From CAWBOY01 sp963790585 (GTDB lineage Bacteria; Planctomycetota; Planctomycetia; Gemmatales; Gemmataceae), in assembly GCA_963790585.1 (NCBI GenBank), contig CAWBOY010000001.1:744001-808000 (forward strand): 64,000 nucleotides of DNA, read 5' to 3'. A program made the position numbers and the translations under genes. The notes below the pieces were generated by a model, which was not told where the DNA came from, searched no databases, and saw only the letters and a list, made by a program, of their open reading frames with translations. Shown here one piece after another: positions 36,231 through 45,810 of the stretch (its first letter is position 1; the number at the start of each line of letters is the position of its first letter).

Positions 36231-37025
36231 ATGCACTTTCTCTTCCCGAGGGACTCCACCGTTCCTAATTGTCCAGATGAGATATTCGCCGACCAATTAG
36301 CTGCCCTTTCAGCAGCCGGGTTCTCCGCGTCACTATGCCCAGACGAGGTGTTTTCCGGAAAAGCACCACTTCGAAATATTCCGACCGCAAGTGAAGTAGT
36401 TTACCGAGGATGGATGGTCAAAGCTGGCGAGTATGAGACGCTCGCTAGGTCGATTGAGAAATGCGGTGCGAAGGCGTTCACCAGCCCAACGGAATATCTT
36501 GCCACTCATCATCTGCCGAATTGGTATCCCTTGCTTTTCGACCTGACGCCAGAGACGCGGGTGTTTCCGGAAGATGCCGACCTAGTTGCCGAGTTGCGGG
36601 CGTTGGGCTGGGATACGGTTTTCTTGAAGGACTACGTTAAGTCCCTCAAGGCGGCCCCCGGCCCCATTGTGCGGGAGCCTTTTGAAGCTCCAGCAGTGAT
36701 TGCCAAGATGCGAGAGTACCGAGGGGAGATAGAAGGTGGCGTTTGCGTCAGGCGTGTCGAAGAGTTCATTCCGGACTCCGAGCGGCGCTACTTTGTTCTT
36801 TACGGAGTTGGGTTTGCCGCTTTGGAAGAAGAGCCGGTTCCTGAAATTGTTAGTCAGTGTGCCGAGCGGGTTCCAAGCAAGTTTTTCTCCGTCGATGTCG
36901 CACAACGCAGAAATGGAGCATTGCGAGTTGTTGAGATTGGCGATGGACAGGTATCGGATTTGGTCGGATGGTCACCTGCAGCCTTTGCGGCCATGTGGGT
37001 GAGTGGAAGCAGGCGGAAGGGCTAA
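36231..37025 (+). CDS. ATP-grasp domain protein (R2K-like), function unknown
   Basis: This 264-residue protein resembles DUF4343/R2K ATP-grasp proteins, which ligate small molecules or peptides in an ATP-dependent way. Visible segments are MHFLFPRDSTVPNCPDEIFADQ at the start, YRGWMVKAGEYETL, WDTVFLKDYVKS (nucleotide-binding Lys in the FLKDYVKS element), RRVEEFIPDSERRYFVLYG and RVVEIGDGQVSDL, which resembles the metal-binding end of the fold. The ATG at 36231 has GGAG about eight bases upstream. The gene stands alone; substrates are not predictable. Orphan ATP-grasp genes of this kind occur scattered in planctomycete accessory regions. Confidence 0.7.
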   Translation: MHFLFPRDSTVPNCPDEIFADQLAALSAAGFSASLCPDEVFSGKAPLRNIPTASEVVYRGWMVKAGEYETLARSIEKCGAKAFTSPTEYLATHHLPNWYPLLFDLTPETRVFPEDADLVAELRALGWDTVFLKDYVKSLKAAPGPIVREPFEAPAVIAKMREYRGEIEGGVCVRRVEEFIPDSERRYFVLYGVGFAALEEEPVPEIVSQCAERVPSKFFSVDVAQRRNGALRVVEIGDGQVSDLVGWSPAAFAAMWVSGSRRKG

Positions 37026-37086
37026 GCGGGCGGGGAATTGACAGAACAGATGAGCCAAATCAACAACCGGCTGAAAAAGACGCTGG

Positions 37087-37193
37087 GTGCCATGCCTACG
37101 CTTGCGTAGGCATGTAAAGAGCAATGCCCTTCAATCGCGGCATGTGATTGGGAATACGAGACAGACATGCCCACGCAAGCGAAGGCATGGCAC
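37087..37193. repeat. Structured palindromic element, left copy
   Basis: The outer arms GTGCCATGCC (37087-37096) and GGCATGGCAC (37184-37193) are exact complements. Inside are a perfect hairpin CATGCCTACGC-TT-GCGTAGGCATG (37091-37114) and a second near-palindrome around 37166-37188. The same layout recurs at 38379-38489, on the other side of the next two genes. Confidence 0.75.
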
Positions 37194-37331
37194 ACAACAG
37201 TCAATCCTTAGACGAACATCTCGCCGCTTGACCGACTCGGGGTAATCCGCAGCCTGCCTATGCTCAGCAAGATGTGCTACAATTACCTGCCTCGTGTTCC
37301 ACGCAAATTCCGACGCATATCGGAGCTGAAA

Positions 37332-37754
37332 ATGGCGAACACTCCAATCCGATTCTCGAGGCCCTCGACTGTCTCCGGCCTCAACGGACACGATTTGTTA
37401 CCCACCGTCGTTCCCCCGAACGAATCCTGGAAGCAAATCATGGACGCTTTGATTGACCTGCTTCGTCTGGAAGACGATTGGGATGGGCAAGGTGCGAAGG
37501 CTCCTTCGCAGTCTCTCGTTCACAGCTCTATCGAATTAGCTCGTATGCTTTCTGACCCGCTCGAGCAACCGATGGACGCCCTCCCCTTTGGGACCGTTCC
37601 CTCGCGTGTTGTCCCTGGCGTAAATGGAACTGTGATTTTCGAGTGGCAAGAGGGTGAAACGTACAGTGAGCTGGAAGTAACACAGCCAGGTTGTGGCGAC
37701 CTTGTTGTGATGCAGGGACAAAACCCCGCCACGCTTCGAGCGATTGAGTGGTGA
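37332..37754 (+). CDS. Hypothetical protein, first gene of two-gene module
   Basis: This 140-residue protein starts at ATG 37332 with GGAG seven bases upstream. It contains LLRLEDDWDGQGAKAPSQSLVHSSIELARML, a pattern (DWDGxGA followed by a helix) shared by small bacterial proteins of unknown role, and a beta-rich C-terminal half (VVPGVNGTVIFEWQEGETYSELEVT). No signal peptide or membrane segment is present. It is followed 53 bases later by a second unknown gene, and the pair is bracketed by similar palindromic repeats. I cannot assign a function. Confidence 0.6.
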   Translation: MANTPIRFSRPSTVSGLNGHDLLPTVVPPNESWKQIMDALIDLLRLEDDWDGQGAKAPSQSLVHSSIELARMLSDPLEQPMDALPFGTVPSRVVPGVNGTVIFEWQEGETYSELEVTQPGCGDLVVMQGQNPATLRAIEW

Positions 37755-37807
37755 TCCGGAAACGCCAATTGATGTAGCCATTCAACACACGGATCGGACT
37801 TACGGCT

Positions 37808-38242
37808 ATGAGTGAAGCCGAACGGCCACCGAAAAACGAGGCGGCGGTCATGCGGTTGATTCACCGCAATTACTTTTCAGCCGATCTACCGCTGCCTGTT
37901 CATATCGAAGCGTTTCGACCCACGAACGCTGATGTCGATGGCTTGTCGGTGTTCCACGCGAACGAAGCGACGCCTGAGCAGGCACTGGCTGTAGTCGCAC
38001 CAGAAAAGCGGCAAGCCTATTTCGTCGCTACAATCAAAGTTATCGAGCTAAACAATATAGGCCTAACGATCCGTTCATCTCCGATCGATGAAGCACCCGG
38101 GCATTACGTCATACCGGAGATCAACGCCATCGATTACAACCGAGACAAAGCCTCAAAAGTTGCAATGAAAAGTGCTTCAACACAAGCTGGCTCAACTGGC
38201 ATCCAAGAACATCGTTCACTCACCTACTACATAAATGGATGA
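37808..38242 (+). CDS. Hypothetical protein, second gene of two-gene module
   Basis: This 144-residue soluble protein begins MSEAERPPKNEAAVMRLIHRNYFSADLP. The middle (VHIEAFRPTNADVDGLSVFHANEATPEQAL) resembles the start of small proteins I have seen encoded after DWDG-type proteins, and LTIRSSPIDEAPGHYVIPEIN is probably a compact beta segment. No catalytic motif is recognised. The two-gene organisation invites comparison with toxin-antitoxin or effector-immunity pairs, but nothing in the sequence proves it. Confidence 0.6.
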   Translation: MSEAERPPKNEAAVMRLIHRNYFSADLPLPVHIEAFRPTNADVDGLSVFHANEATPEQALAVVAPEKRQAYFVATIKVIELNNIGLTIRSSPIDEAPGHYVIPEINAIDYNRDKASKVAMKSASTQAGSTGIQEHRSLTYYING

Positions 38243-38261
38243 GGGGAGCCTTGTTGTGAGC

Positions 38262-38343
38262 CGTGGCCGGGGTCGGAGTACCGACCCCGGTTCTCTGGAG
38301 ACGCTAGGGCTACACCGGGGTCGGAATACCGACCCCGGCCACG
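38262..38343. repeat. Double CCGGGGTCGG palindrome element
   Basis: Two perfect hairpins, CCGGGGTCGG-AGTA-CCGACCCCGG (38267-38290) and CCGGGGTCGG-AATA-CCGACCCCGG (38315-38338), lie between outer arms CGTGGCC (38262-38268) and GGCCACG (38337-38343). The same element begins at 63931 at the window's right end. Confidence 0.8.
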
Positions 38344-38378
38344 ACTTCCTTAGACGAACGGCGTTGCGTTTAGCCGCT

Positions 38379-38489
38379 GGGTGCCATGCTTTCGCTTGCG
38401 AAAGCATGTGAACAGCCATGCCGCTGATTCGCCCTTAGGCAGTGGGAACACGATGCCGACATGCTTTCGCAAGCGAAAGCATGGCACCC
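38379..38489. repeat. Structured palindromic element, right copy
   Basis: Seventeen-base outer arms (38379-38395 and 38473-38489, core TGCCATGCTTTCGC) are exact complements. Internal hairpins include CATGCTTTCGC-TT-GCGAAAGCATG. Length (111 vs 107 bp) and central wording (GCATGTGAACAGCCATGCC vs GCATGTAAAGAGCAATGCC) match the copy at 37087-37193. Confidence 0.75.
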
Positions 38490-38570
38490 ACCATTCAGCC
38501 TAACGTAACACCAACGGGTGTGATACTATTATCCTCACGCTAGTTTACCTTGATTCAACACAGAAGTGAG

Positions 38571-40655
38571 ATGCCCATGAACGCTCGAATGGTTTGGCTA
38601 TCGGTAGTGCTGGCAATCGCAATCAGTACTGTTTGCGCGAGCATGGCCGCGCCTCAGAAAGAGCTAAAACTCGAGTTGGTCGTGCAGACCGGTCATACCT
38701 ACGAACTTTCGAGCGTGGCTTTGAGTGCGGATGGAAAGACGATGCTGACCGGATCGCAGGATAACATGGCCATACTGTGGGATGCAAACACGGGAGAAAA
38801 ACTTCGCAGCTTCACGGGCCATGGTTATGGTGGCTGGAGTGTGGCATTGAGTTCGGACGGGACGAAAGCGCTAACCGCGTCGTCCGATCATATAGCGATT
38901 TTATGGGATACGAAAACGGGGGAGAATCTATGCAAGTTCATCGGACACGAGAACGATATCTCTAGTATGGCATTGAGTTCGGATTGCTTGAAGGTTTTGA
39001 CCGGCTCTTGGGATGGGGCGGCGATACTGTGGGACGCCAAAACAGGGAAAAAGCTTCGCACTTTTGATGGCCATGACAAAGGGGTCTATTCCGTTGCCCT
39101 GAGCGTTGACGGCTCTTTAGTGTTGGCCAGCTCGGGCGATGGGAAGGCGATCTTATGGGATGTAAAAACCGGCGAGAAAATTCGTGCTTTTACAGGACAC
39201 ACGGACGATATTAAATGTGTAGCCCTGAGTAAAGACTGCACCAAGGTGCTAACGGGCTCAAGGGACAAATCAGCTATTCTGTGGGATGCCAAGTCGGGCG
39301 AGAAGCTCCGCACATTCACCGGACATACTGAGCCGGTTTCGAGCGTGGCATTGAGTCAAGACGGCACGAAGGTGCTGACCGGCTCCTGGGATGCCCTGGC
39401 GATTCTCTGGGATGCCGAGACGGGTGAGAAGCTTCGCACTTATGAGCGACACGTCAATTCCATTACGGGCGTGGCCCTGAGCGTCGATGGCACGAAGGTA
39501 GTAACTTGTGCCATTGACAGAGCAGCCATCCTATGGGACGCCAAAACAGGAGCGATTCTTCGCATTACTAGAGGAGTTACGGACTCTATTTATAGCGTTT
39601 TGTTGCGGCGCGACAGCTTGAAAGTCCTAAGCGGTTCAGACCTGGAAAGAGTGATTTTGTGGGACGCCAAGGCCGGCAAGAATCTTGGCACGTTTCGAGG
39701 CCACAAAGACGTGATTCATTGCGCGACTCTGAGTGCGGATCACGCGAAGTTGCTGACTGGATCGAGTGATGATACGGCGATCTTGTGGGATGCCAAAACG
39801 GGAGAGAAACTTCACACGTTTGAGGGACACACGGACCCCGTTCGTTGTGTAGCCATCAGTCAGGACGGCACAACGGCATTGACGGGATCCGTGGACAAGT
39901 CAGCGATTCTATGGGATGCCAAGTCGGGTGAACGGCTTCGTACTTTCACCGAGCATACACACATTGTCTATAGCGTAGCTCTAAACAAGGACGGGAGCAA
40001 AGCGCTCACCGGATCGTGGGACGATACAGCTATTTTGTGGGACAGCAAAACGGGAGATAAGCTGCGTACTTTCACAGTACGTGATACTGCCTTCAACAGT
40101 GTGGTTTTGAGCTTGGATGAAACGAAAGTACTCGCCGGCCTGTCGGACAAGACGTCGATTCTATGGGATACCAAGACAGGCGAGAAAATTCACACGCTCA
40201 AGGGACATACAGACATAGTAATAAGTGTGGCACTCAATGTAGATGGCACCAAGATACTGACAGGATCGAATGACGGGACGGCGATTTTATGGGATGCCAA
40301 AACAGGAGCGAAAAATCTCGCCTTCACGGGACATACCCGTGATGTCAAAGCCGTGGCCTTTAGTGAGGATAACTCCAAAGTAGTGACTGGATCTTTCGAC
40401 CAGACCATGCGAATTTGGAACGCCACCTCCGGCAAGGAACTCTGCTCCTTCATCAGCATCGACGCGGGCAAAGATTGGCTCGTCACGACGCCCGATGGCT
40501 ACTTCGATGGCTCCGATGGCGGCAAGAAGTTGGTCCGTTATCGCATCGCCGGCTCCAATACATTGGAGCCGCCCGAAAGCCACCGCAAGCAATATGAACG
40601 GCAGGGACTGCTGGCAAAAATCTGGGCGGGCCAGGATTTTCGCGCGGCGCCGTGA
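38571..40655 (+). CDS. WD40 beta-propeller protein with 14 repeats, exported
   Basis: This 694-residue protein starts with a signal peptide (MVWLSVVLAIAISTVCASMA). Fourteen consecutive 42-residue WD repeats follow (GH....SVALS.DG.KVLTGS.D..AILWDAKTGEKLRTF), enough for two seven-bladed propellers. A C-terminal tail (DWLVTTPDGYFDGSDGGKKLVRYRIAG) often closes such proteins in planctomycetes, sometimes before a caspase-like domain that is absent here. Repeats 7, 8 and 12 are the most degenerate. The role is probably a protein-protein platform in the periplasm. The start may be ATG 38571 or 38577. Confidence 0.9.
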   Translation: MPMNARMVWLSVVLAIAISTVCASMAAPQKELKLELVVQTGHTYELSSVALSADGKTMLTGSQDNMAILWDANTGEKLRSFTGHGYGGWSVALSSDGTKALTASSDHIAILWDTKTGENLCKFIGHENDISSMALSSDCLKVLTGSWDGAAILWDAKTGKKLRTFDGHDKGVYSVALSVDGSLVLASSGDGKAILWDVKTGEKIRAFTGHTDDIKCVALSKDCTKVLTGSRDKSAILWDAKSGEKLRTFTGHTEPVSSVALSQDGTKVLTGSWDALAILWDAETGEKLRTYERHVNSITGVALSVDGTKVVTCAIDRAAILWDAKTGAILRITRGVTDSIYSVLLRRDSLKVLSGSDLERVILWDAKAGKNLGTFRGHKDVIHCATLSADHAKLLTGSSDDTAILWDAKTGEKLHTFEGHTDPVRCVAISQDGTTALTGSVDKSAILWDAKSGERLRTFTEHTHIVYSVALNKDGSKALTGSWDDTAILWDSKTGDKLRTFTVRDTAFNSVVLSLDETKVLAGLSDKTSILWDTKTGEKIHTLKGHTDIVISVALNVDGTKILTGSNDGTAILWDAKTGAKNLAFTGHTRDVKAVAFSEDNSKVVTGSFDQTMRIWNATSGKELCSFISIDAGKDWLVTTPDGYFDGSDGGKKLVRYRIAGSNTLEPPESHRKQYERQGLLAKIWAGQDFRAAP

Positions 40656-40730
40656 TGATCCGATTGTTAAAACAGGCCGGCTTGGTGGTGAGCCTCCTAT
40701 TCAACGCAGTTGCCATTACAGAGATCTTTA

Positions 40731-43700
40731 ATGACCCCTAATCCCTCACGCCGCCGCCCCTGGCTCATCACCACCTTCGTCCTCCTCGTCGCTCTCGCAT
40801 CGCTCACCTTGTTTTTCTGGCCGCGGCACCCTCCCGGCTACAATCCCGAAGCCGCTGTTCAGGCCAATCTGCGTGGCATCGGTTTGATGGAACAATTTCA
40901 GTATCACGAAGCCGCCAACGAATTTGCCGAATGTGTCCGACTCGACCCCGATTGGCTCCCCGGCCAGATCAACCTTGCCATCGCCCTATTGAATACGGCG
41001 GATGCGGACGATCTCGTCAAAGCGACCGCCCTCCTGAAGAGTGTGTTGCAGCGCGATCCGGACAACCGCCATGCGCATTATTGTTTGGGTGTGATCGACC
41101 TTTACCAGAATCGCATGCCCGAGGCGGCGGCACATTTCGAGACCGTGACCAGGCTTGATCCGAACGATGCCTATGCCTGGTATCACCGTGCCTTGACGAC
41201 GCCGGAGCGGGACGATGCACCAGAGGCCAAGAAGTTCTTTCAGAAAGCGCTGGAGCTAAATCCTTACTTGAACGCAGCCCGCTTCGGACTGGCGCAGCAT
41301 CGTTTTGAACGGGACGATAATAAAAGCAAGGCATTATTGGCGGAGTTCGTCGACCTCACAAACGCCAATTGGGAGTCCGATTATCGTCTTATCTACACAG
41401 AGATGGGACCTTATGGCAATGTGATTGGCCGCTCATCCACGGAGAAAGCGCGTGTCGGGCCAGTGCCGCTGTTCGAGCGCGATGGGGCTTTTCAGGTAAA
41501 CCTCGCCGAAGGGACGCGCTGGGCCAAGGCCGCCGATTTGGGGGTCGGCATCCTCGGCGACCTGCATCGCGCCGTCCGGGACCGTTTCGGCGCGACGATC
41601 GTGCGCCTCGACTACGACGGCGACGGTCGAGCCGATCTGCTTCTGCTCGGGGCCGTCGTTCGCAATGGCAAGCTTGGCGACCTGCTGCTTCACAATGAGG
41701 GCAATGGTCGATTCGTCGATGTTACGACTCAGATCGGTCTCGCCGATGCACCGGCGAGTTTCGGCTGCTCGGTCGCGGATTTCGATAACGATGGCCGACC
41801 CGATCTCTTGCTGACGGGGCCGACCGGAGTTCGACTTTTCCGCAATGTCGATGGTAAACGCTATGAGGACAAGACCAAGGACGCGTCGCTCGATGCGTTG
41901 ACGGGCGTCTTTCTAGGGGCTTCGTGGATCGACATCGATCAAGACGGCGATCTCGACCTGCTCCTGGCCCGCTATGCCGACACGCCCGAGGCGGCACTGA
42001 GACGTTTCAGAGAGGCAAAGGGCGAAACAGGCGGCATGGTGGTCTTCCTCAACATCGGCGAAGCCCTGCCGCAGCAAGCGGGCAGTCCCATGGCCGGGCT
42101 TACCTGCCGCTTTCAACGCGCGGATAAGCTGGAGGCTTTGCTGCTGCCCGGCCCGATAGTCACGCTCGCGGCGTGCGATCTCGATGGTGATCGTGATGTC
42201 GACTTCCTCATTCTCGTCGATGGCCAATTTCCGCAGACCATTCTCAACGATCGCCTGCTGCGTTTCCATCGAGAGGCGACCGCGTTCGCGCCGAAGTCGG
42301 CCTGGAACGGGGCCCTCGTTCTCGACGCGAACCATGACGAGCAAGCGGATCTGCTGCTGCTCCCGCTCAACCAACCGCCGGTGTTGCTGGTCAGCAAGCG
42401 TGATACCCCGTCGGACACGTTGGCTGGCCGCTTTGAGCGTGGGCCCTCGAACGGCCCGCCGTTGCTACAGGCCCAGGCGGTCGATCTCGATCGCGATGGC
42501 TGGATGGACGTGGTGGGATTGTCGAACAAGCGCGAGCTGGCGTTCCTCCATAACGACGGTGGCCGCCTCGTGTACCGAAGCGACGCGCTCAATCCGGAGA
42601 TGAAGCGCGGCGATCTTTGGGCGGTGGCTGCGTGCGCGCTCGATAAGGACCGCGCCCCAGACATCCTTCTTTGGTCCGAAGCGGAAGGGTTGCAGGCATG
42701 GCGCAACCTCGACAACGGTAACCACGCCCTGCGCGTCGACCTGTCGGGTCGCCGTGAAAAAGCCAGACAGATGCGTACCAACGCTGACGGCATCGGCGCG
42801 TTTCTTACGATACAAAGCGGCCAATTGCGATCGTCTTTAGAGAATACCACGCTCTCGGCCGGTTTGGGCCAATCGCGGTTGCCTCTCGAACTCGGTCTCG
42901 GCCGCGCGACGACAGCGGACCTGGTCCGGATTCGCTGGCCTGACGGCGTGCCGCAGACGGAAATCAACCAAATGGCCGGCCAGGTCCTGCGCATCGTCGA
43001 GACCAATCGCAAGGGCACGTCGTGCCCCGTCTTGCTGACCTGGGATGGTGAGCGGTTTGCGTTTATCACCGATTTTCTCGGCGCCGGCTCGATGGGTGAA
43101 CTCGGCGCGGACGGCACGACTCGGCCGCCGCGCCCGGAGGAGTCGATCAAGATCGAGCCGGGGCGTCTCGTGCCGCGCGACGGCAAATACCTGATCAAAA
43201 TCGCCGAGCCGATGGACGAAGTGCTTTACATCGATCATGTTTGGCTCGACGTGATCGACCATCCCTCCGATCTGGTCGTATATCCGGACGAGCGTTTCGT
43301 CGTCGAAGGGCCGCAACCGAGCCAGGATCTGTTGGCGTTTCGCGATAAGATCTTTGCGAAAAAGGCCATCGACCATCGCGGTCGGGACGTAACCGAGTTG
43401 CTGCGCAAGCGCAACGGCAAGATGGTCGATGGATTCGCGGTCCGATCCTGGCTTGGCTTCGCCGAGAATCACTTCGTCGAACTCGACTTCGGCGATCAGC
43501 TCCAAACGCTCAATCCCTCCGATCGGTTGTTTCTCGTCCTCGCGGGCTGGACCGATTATCCGTATCCGGAGTCGATCTTCGCCGCGAACCAGGGCGGCGT
43601 GCCGATGACGACGCCGATCCTCGAAAAGCTCGCGACCGACGGCAAATGGCAATCATTGGGAGAGCTTGGCTTCCCCGCCGGCTTGCCGCGCGTGATGACG

Positions 43701-44285
43701 GCCGCGATGCGTGGCCTCGCCGGAGAAAAGGCATGCCGCTTGCGCATTCGCACCAATGTGCAGATTTACTGGGACCAGATCTACCTCGCCCCTCTAACCG
43801 AGACAGTGACGGCCGACGCGAACGAGCGAATTCGCGTTCATAACCTCGAAGTCGATCATGCGTCGCTCGTGCATCGAGGCTTCATGAGAGAAATAACACC
43901 TGAAATAGGGCCAATTACCTACGACGACGCGCGCACCGAGCCGGTAACCGTAAGCCGTTGGCAGGGAAAGCTGACGCGCACCGGAGACGTGACCGATCTG
44001 CTGCGCAAAGTCGATGACCGTTTCGTCGTCAGCGGGCCGGGGGATGAGATCACAATCGAGTTTGATGCACGGAAGCTGCCGGTTTTGCCGGCGGGTTACC
44101 AGCGCTCGTTTGTGTTGCGAACGCGGGGCTACAGCAAGGACGTGTCGCCATTCACGGCCACGGGAGGCCGGGTCGAACCGTTGCCGTTTCGGAAGATGAA
44201 GAACTATCCGCCGGAGGGGACGCGGAACGAGAGCGTCCCGGATGATGACGCCATTTGGCGCACTCGGTCGGCGGGGAGAAGGTGA
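40731..44285 (+). CDS. Large TPR / FG-GAP (VCBS) / ASPIC-UnbV protein
   Basis: This product of about 1184 residues has an N-terminal signal anchor (PWLITTFVLLVALASLTLFFW), TPR repeats (about 40-190: AAVQANLRGIGLMEQFQYHEAANEFAECVRLDPDW), FG-GAP/VCBS calcium-loop repeats (LDYDGDGRADLLLL, ADFDNDGRPDLLLT, IDIDQDGDLDLLLA, LDRDGWMDVV), the ASPIC/UnbV segment (LGLGRATTADLVRIRWPDGVPQTEI), and a long C-terminal beta-rich region (CPVLLTWDGERFAFITDFLGAGS). This architecture is common in planctomycete CRTAC1-like proteins. FG-GAP propellers imply an extracytoplasmic location and calcium binding. A related two-gene set (45810-47552) follows convergently. Confidence 0.88.
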   Translation: MTPNPSRRRPWLITTFVLLVALASLTLFFWPRHPPGYNPEAAVQANLRGIGLMEQFQYHEAANEFAECVRLDPDWLPGQINLAIALLNTADADDLVKATALLKSVLQRDPDNRHAHYCLGVIDLYQNRMPEAAAHFETVTRLDPNDAYAWYHRALTTPERDDAPEAKKFFQKALELNPYLNAARFGLAQHRFERDDNKSKALLAEFVDLTNANWESDYRLIYTEMGPYGNVIGRSSTEKARVGPVPLFERDGAFQVNLAEGTRWAKAADLGVGILGDLHRAVRDRFGATIVRLDYDGDGRADLLLLGAVVRNGKLGDLLLHNEGNGRFVDVTTQIGLADAPASFGCSVADFDNDGRPDLLLTGPTGVRLFRNVDGKRYEDKTKDASLDALTGVFLGASWIDIDQDGDLDLLLARYADTPEAALRRFREAKGETGGMVVFLNIGEALPQQAGSPMAGLTCRFQRADKLEALLLPGPIVTLAACDLDGDRDVDFLILVDGQFPQTILNDRLLRFHREATAFAPKSAWNGALVLDANHDEQADLLLLPLNQPPVLLVSKRDTPSDTLAGRFERGPSNGPPLLQAQAVDLDRDGWMDVVGLSNKRELAFLHNDGGRLVYRSDALNPEMKRGDLWAVAACALDKDRAPDILLWSEAEGLQAWRNLDNGNHALRVDLSGRREKARQMRTNADGIGAFLTIQSGQLRSSLENTTLSAGLGQSRLPLELGLGRATTADLVRIRWPDGVPQTEINQMAGQVLRIVETNRKGTSCPVLLTWDGERFAFITDFLGAGSMGELGADGTTRPPRPEESIKIEPGRLVPRDGKYLIKIAEPMDEVLYIDHVWLDVIDHPSDLVVYPDERFVVEGPQPSQDLLAFRDKIFAKKAIDHRGRDVTELLRKRNGKMVDGFAVRSWLGFAENHFVELDFGDQLQTLNPSDRLFLVLAGWTDYPYPESIFAANQGGVPMTTPILEKLATDGKWQSLGELGFPAGLPRVMTAAMRGLAGEKACRLRIRTNVQIYWDQIYLAPLTETVTADANERIRVHNLEVDHASLVHRGFMREITPEIGPITYDDARTEPVTVSRWQGKLTRTGDVTDLLRKVDDRFVVSGPGDEITIEFDARKLPVLPAGYQRSFVLRTRGYSKDVSPFTATGGRVEPLPFRKMKNYPPEGTRNESVPDDDAIWRTRSAGRR

Positions 44286-44334
44286 CGGAACCCCCGGCAA
44301 GCCGGGGGCTATATAAATAGGAACGAGGTGCGCG

Positions 44335-45810
44335 TCACTTCACCTGCTTCTTCTTCCGCAGTTTTTCGAGCGCTTCGCCCGGGCGCGGATCGGTCAAATC
44401 GAGCTGTCGTGCGTTTTCCAGATAGGTTTCGGCTTCTTGCAGTTGCCCGAGTTCCAAAAGGACTTCGCCAAGGCCGTATTGCAGCTCCATCTCGACTGGT
44501 AGAGTCGCGACGCCATGACGGAGCGGGGGAACCGCGGCGTCGAGTTCGCCGAGGTAGCGGTGTGCTAAACCCCAAAACATGTAAGCTCGGGCGAAATCCG
44601 GCTTTTCTTCGGTCGCTCGTTTCGCATGGACGATCGCCTCCCTCAGCCATTCTTTGACGTGCGACTGGTCGCCCGATTGTTTGATGGCCTTCTCGGCGCG
44701 TGTGAACAGAACAAGAGCGAGTGTGTATTGCGCCTGCGGGCTGCCGGGGTCCAGCTTGACTGCTTTCCGGAGAATCGAGATCGCTTTATCGTACTGATTC
44801 ATGCGCGCGAGGTTGATCCCGGCGCCGGTGAGGGAAGCTGCCGCGTTCGGCTCCTTTTCGGCCTGTTCGAGGTATATCTCCGCGGCCTCGCGAAAGCGAT
44901 GGTCGCGCTCGAGGATGAAGAGTCGGCGATCGCGTCCACGGCGGCCGGCCTGTAGGGTGACAAGCTCATCAAGGAACGAATCAGGAAAGGCCTGGTCGTC
45001 GCCAAGTGTGGCAACCTCATGCTGATAGAGGTCAGCCTGCGCCTGATCGCCGCGCAACCGTGCCAGGGCGGCGAGCTGGGCGGTGGCCGTCTTGCGGCAG
45101 TTGCCGCTGGTGCGGGCCAGTTCGAATAATTCCGTCGCCTTGGCTTCGTCGCCGCCTCGGGACATGATGATCATCCCCAAGCCGAGGGCGCTGCGGGCGT
45201 CGCGCGGCCTTTGGGCCATTTCCTCGCGAAAAATAGCCTCGGCTTCGTCGAAGAGTTGCCTCTCCTGCAACGCCTCGGCCAGCTGCATGCGCATCGCCGA
45301 TTGGGTCTCGGGTCGCGATGAGCCAATGCGAACCGCCTCGCGTAGGTATTTCAGCGCATTATCGGGATCTCGTTTAAGGGCGATTTGCCCGCGCGCGTAG
45401 GGCCAGGTAGCATCGTTCGGATCCAGCTGCGCCGCTCGAATGAAGCAACGTTCCGCCTCGCGGTCGAACAGTTGGGCTAACAGAATCATTCCGAATGTGC
45501 CCCAGGCGTTTCCCGACTTCGGAAATTCCAAAACGCGCCGACGCGAGTTCTCGAGCAGCGCTCGAACCTCGGGGTCGACAATGTTAGGCGGCATCGGCGG
45601 CACGGGATCGGCCGGCCCTGACAGCCACCACCAAAGGCCCGCTAAACCGCAGCCCACGAGAAAGGCGACCAAACTCCGCCGGAGCCAGCGTCCCAAAGCT
45701 GTCGTCTCTGCCGTTCGGATCGGTGGGAGCCCGACGTTCGGCGGCGGCAGGGGAATGCGGATCTCAGTTGAGTTGGACGGGGCAGTTAAGGGCGTGGCCT
45801 GAGGTTTCAT
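44335..45810 (-). CDS. Membrane-anchored TPR protein
   Basis: This 491-residue protein has one N-terminal transmembrane helix (SLVAFLVGCGLAGLWWWLSG, about 47-66) after a proline-rich cytoplasmic stretch. About ten TPR-like repeats follow (AERCFIRAAQLDPNDATWPYARGQIALKRDP, AISILRKAVKLDPGSPQAQYTLALVL, AETYLENARQLDLTDP). The ATG overlaps the stop of the upstream ASPIC/UnbV gene (ATGA), so the two are co-translated and probably interact. The TPR domain lies outside the cytoplasm by the usual orientation rule. Confidence 0.85.
   Translation of the reverse strand: MKPQATPLTAPSNSTEIRIPLPPPNVGLPPIRTAETTALGRWLRRSLVAFLVGCGLAGLWWWLSGPADPVPPMPPNIVDPEVRALLENSRRRVLEFPKSGNAWGTFGMILLAQLFDREAERCFIRAAQLDPNDATWPYARGQIALKRDPDNALKYLREAVRIGSSRPETQSAMRMQLAEALQERQLFDEAEAIFREEMAQRPRDARSALGLGMIIMSRGGDEAKATELFELARTSGNCRKTATAQLAALARLRGDQAQADLYQHEVATLGDDQAFPDSFLDELVTLQAGRRGRDRRLFILERDHRFREAAEIYLEQAEKEPNAAASLTGAGINLARMNQYDKAISILRKAVKLDPGSPQAQYTLALVLFTRAEKAIKQSGDQSHVKEWLREAIVHAKRATEEKPDFARAYMFWGLAHRYLGELDAAVPPLRHGVATLPVEMELQYGLGEVLLELGQLQEAETYLENARQLDLTDPRPGEALEKLRKKKQVK

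Noticed and set aside
37087..38489. CRISPR-like array from the repeated hairpins
   Set aside because: There are only two copies, about 1.2 kb apart, with genes between them, no regular spacers and no cas genes.
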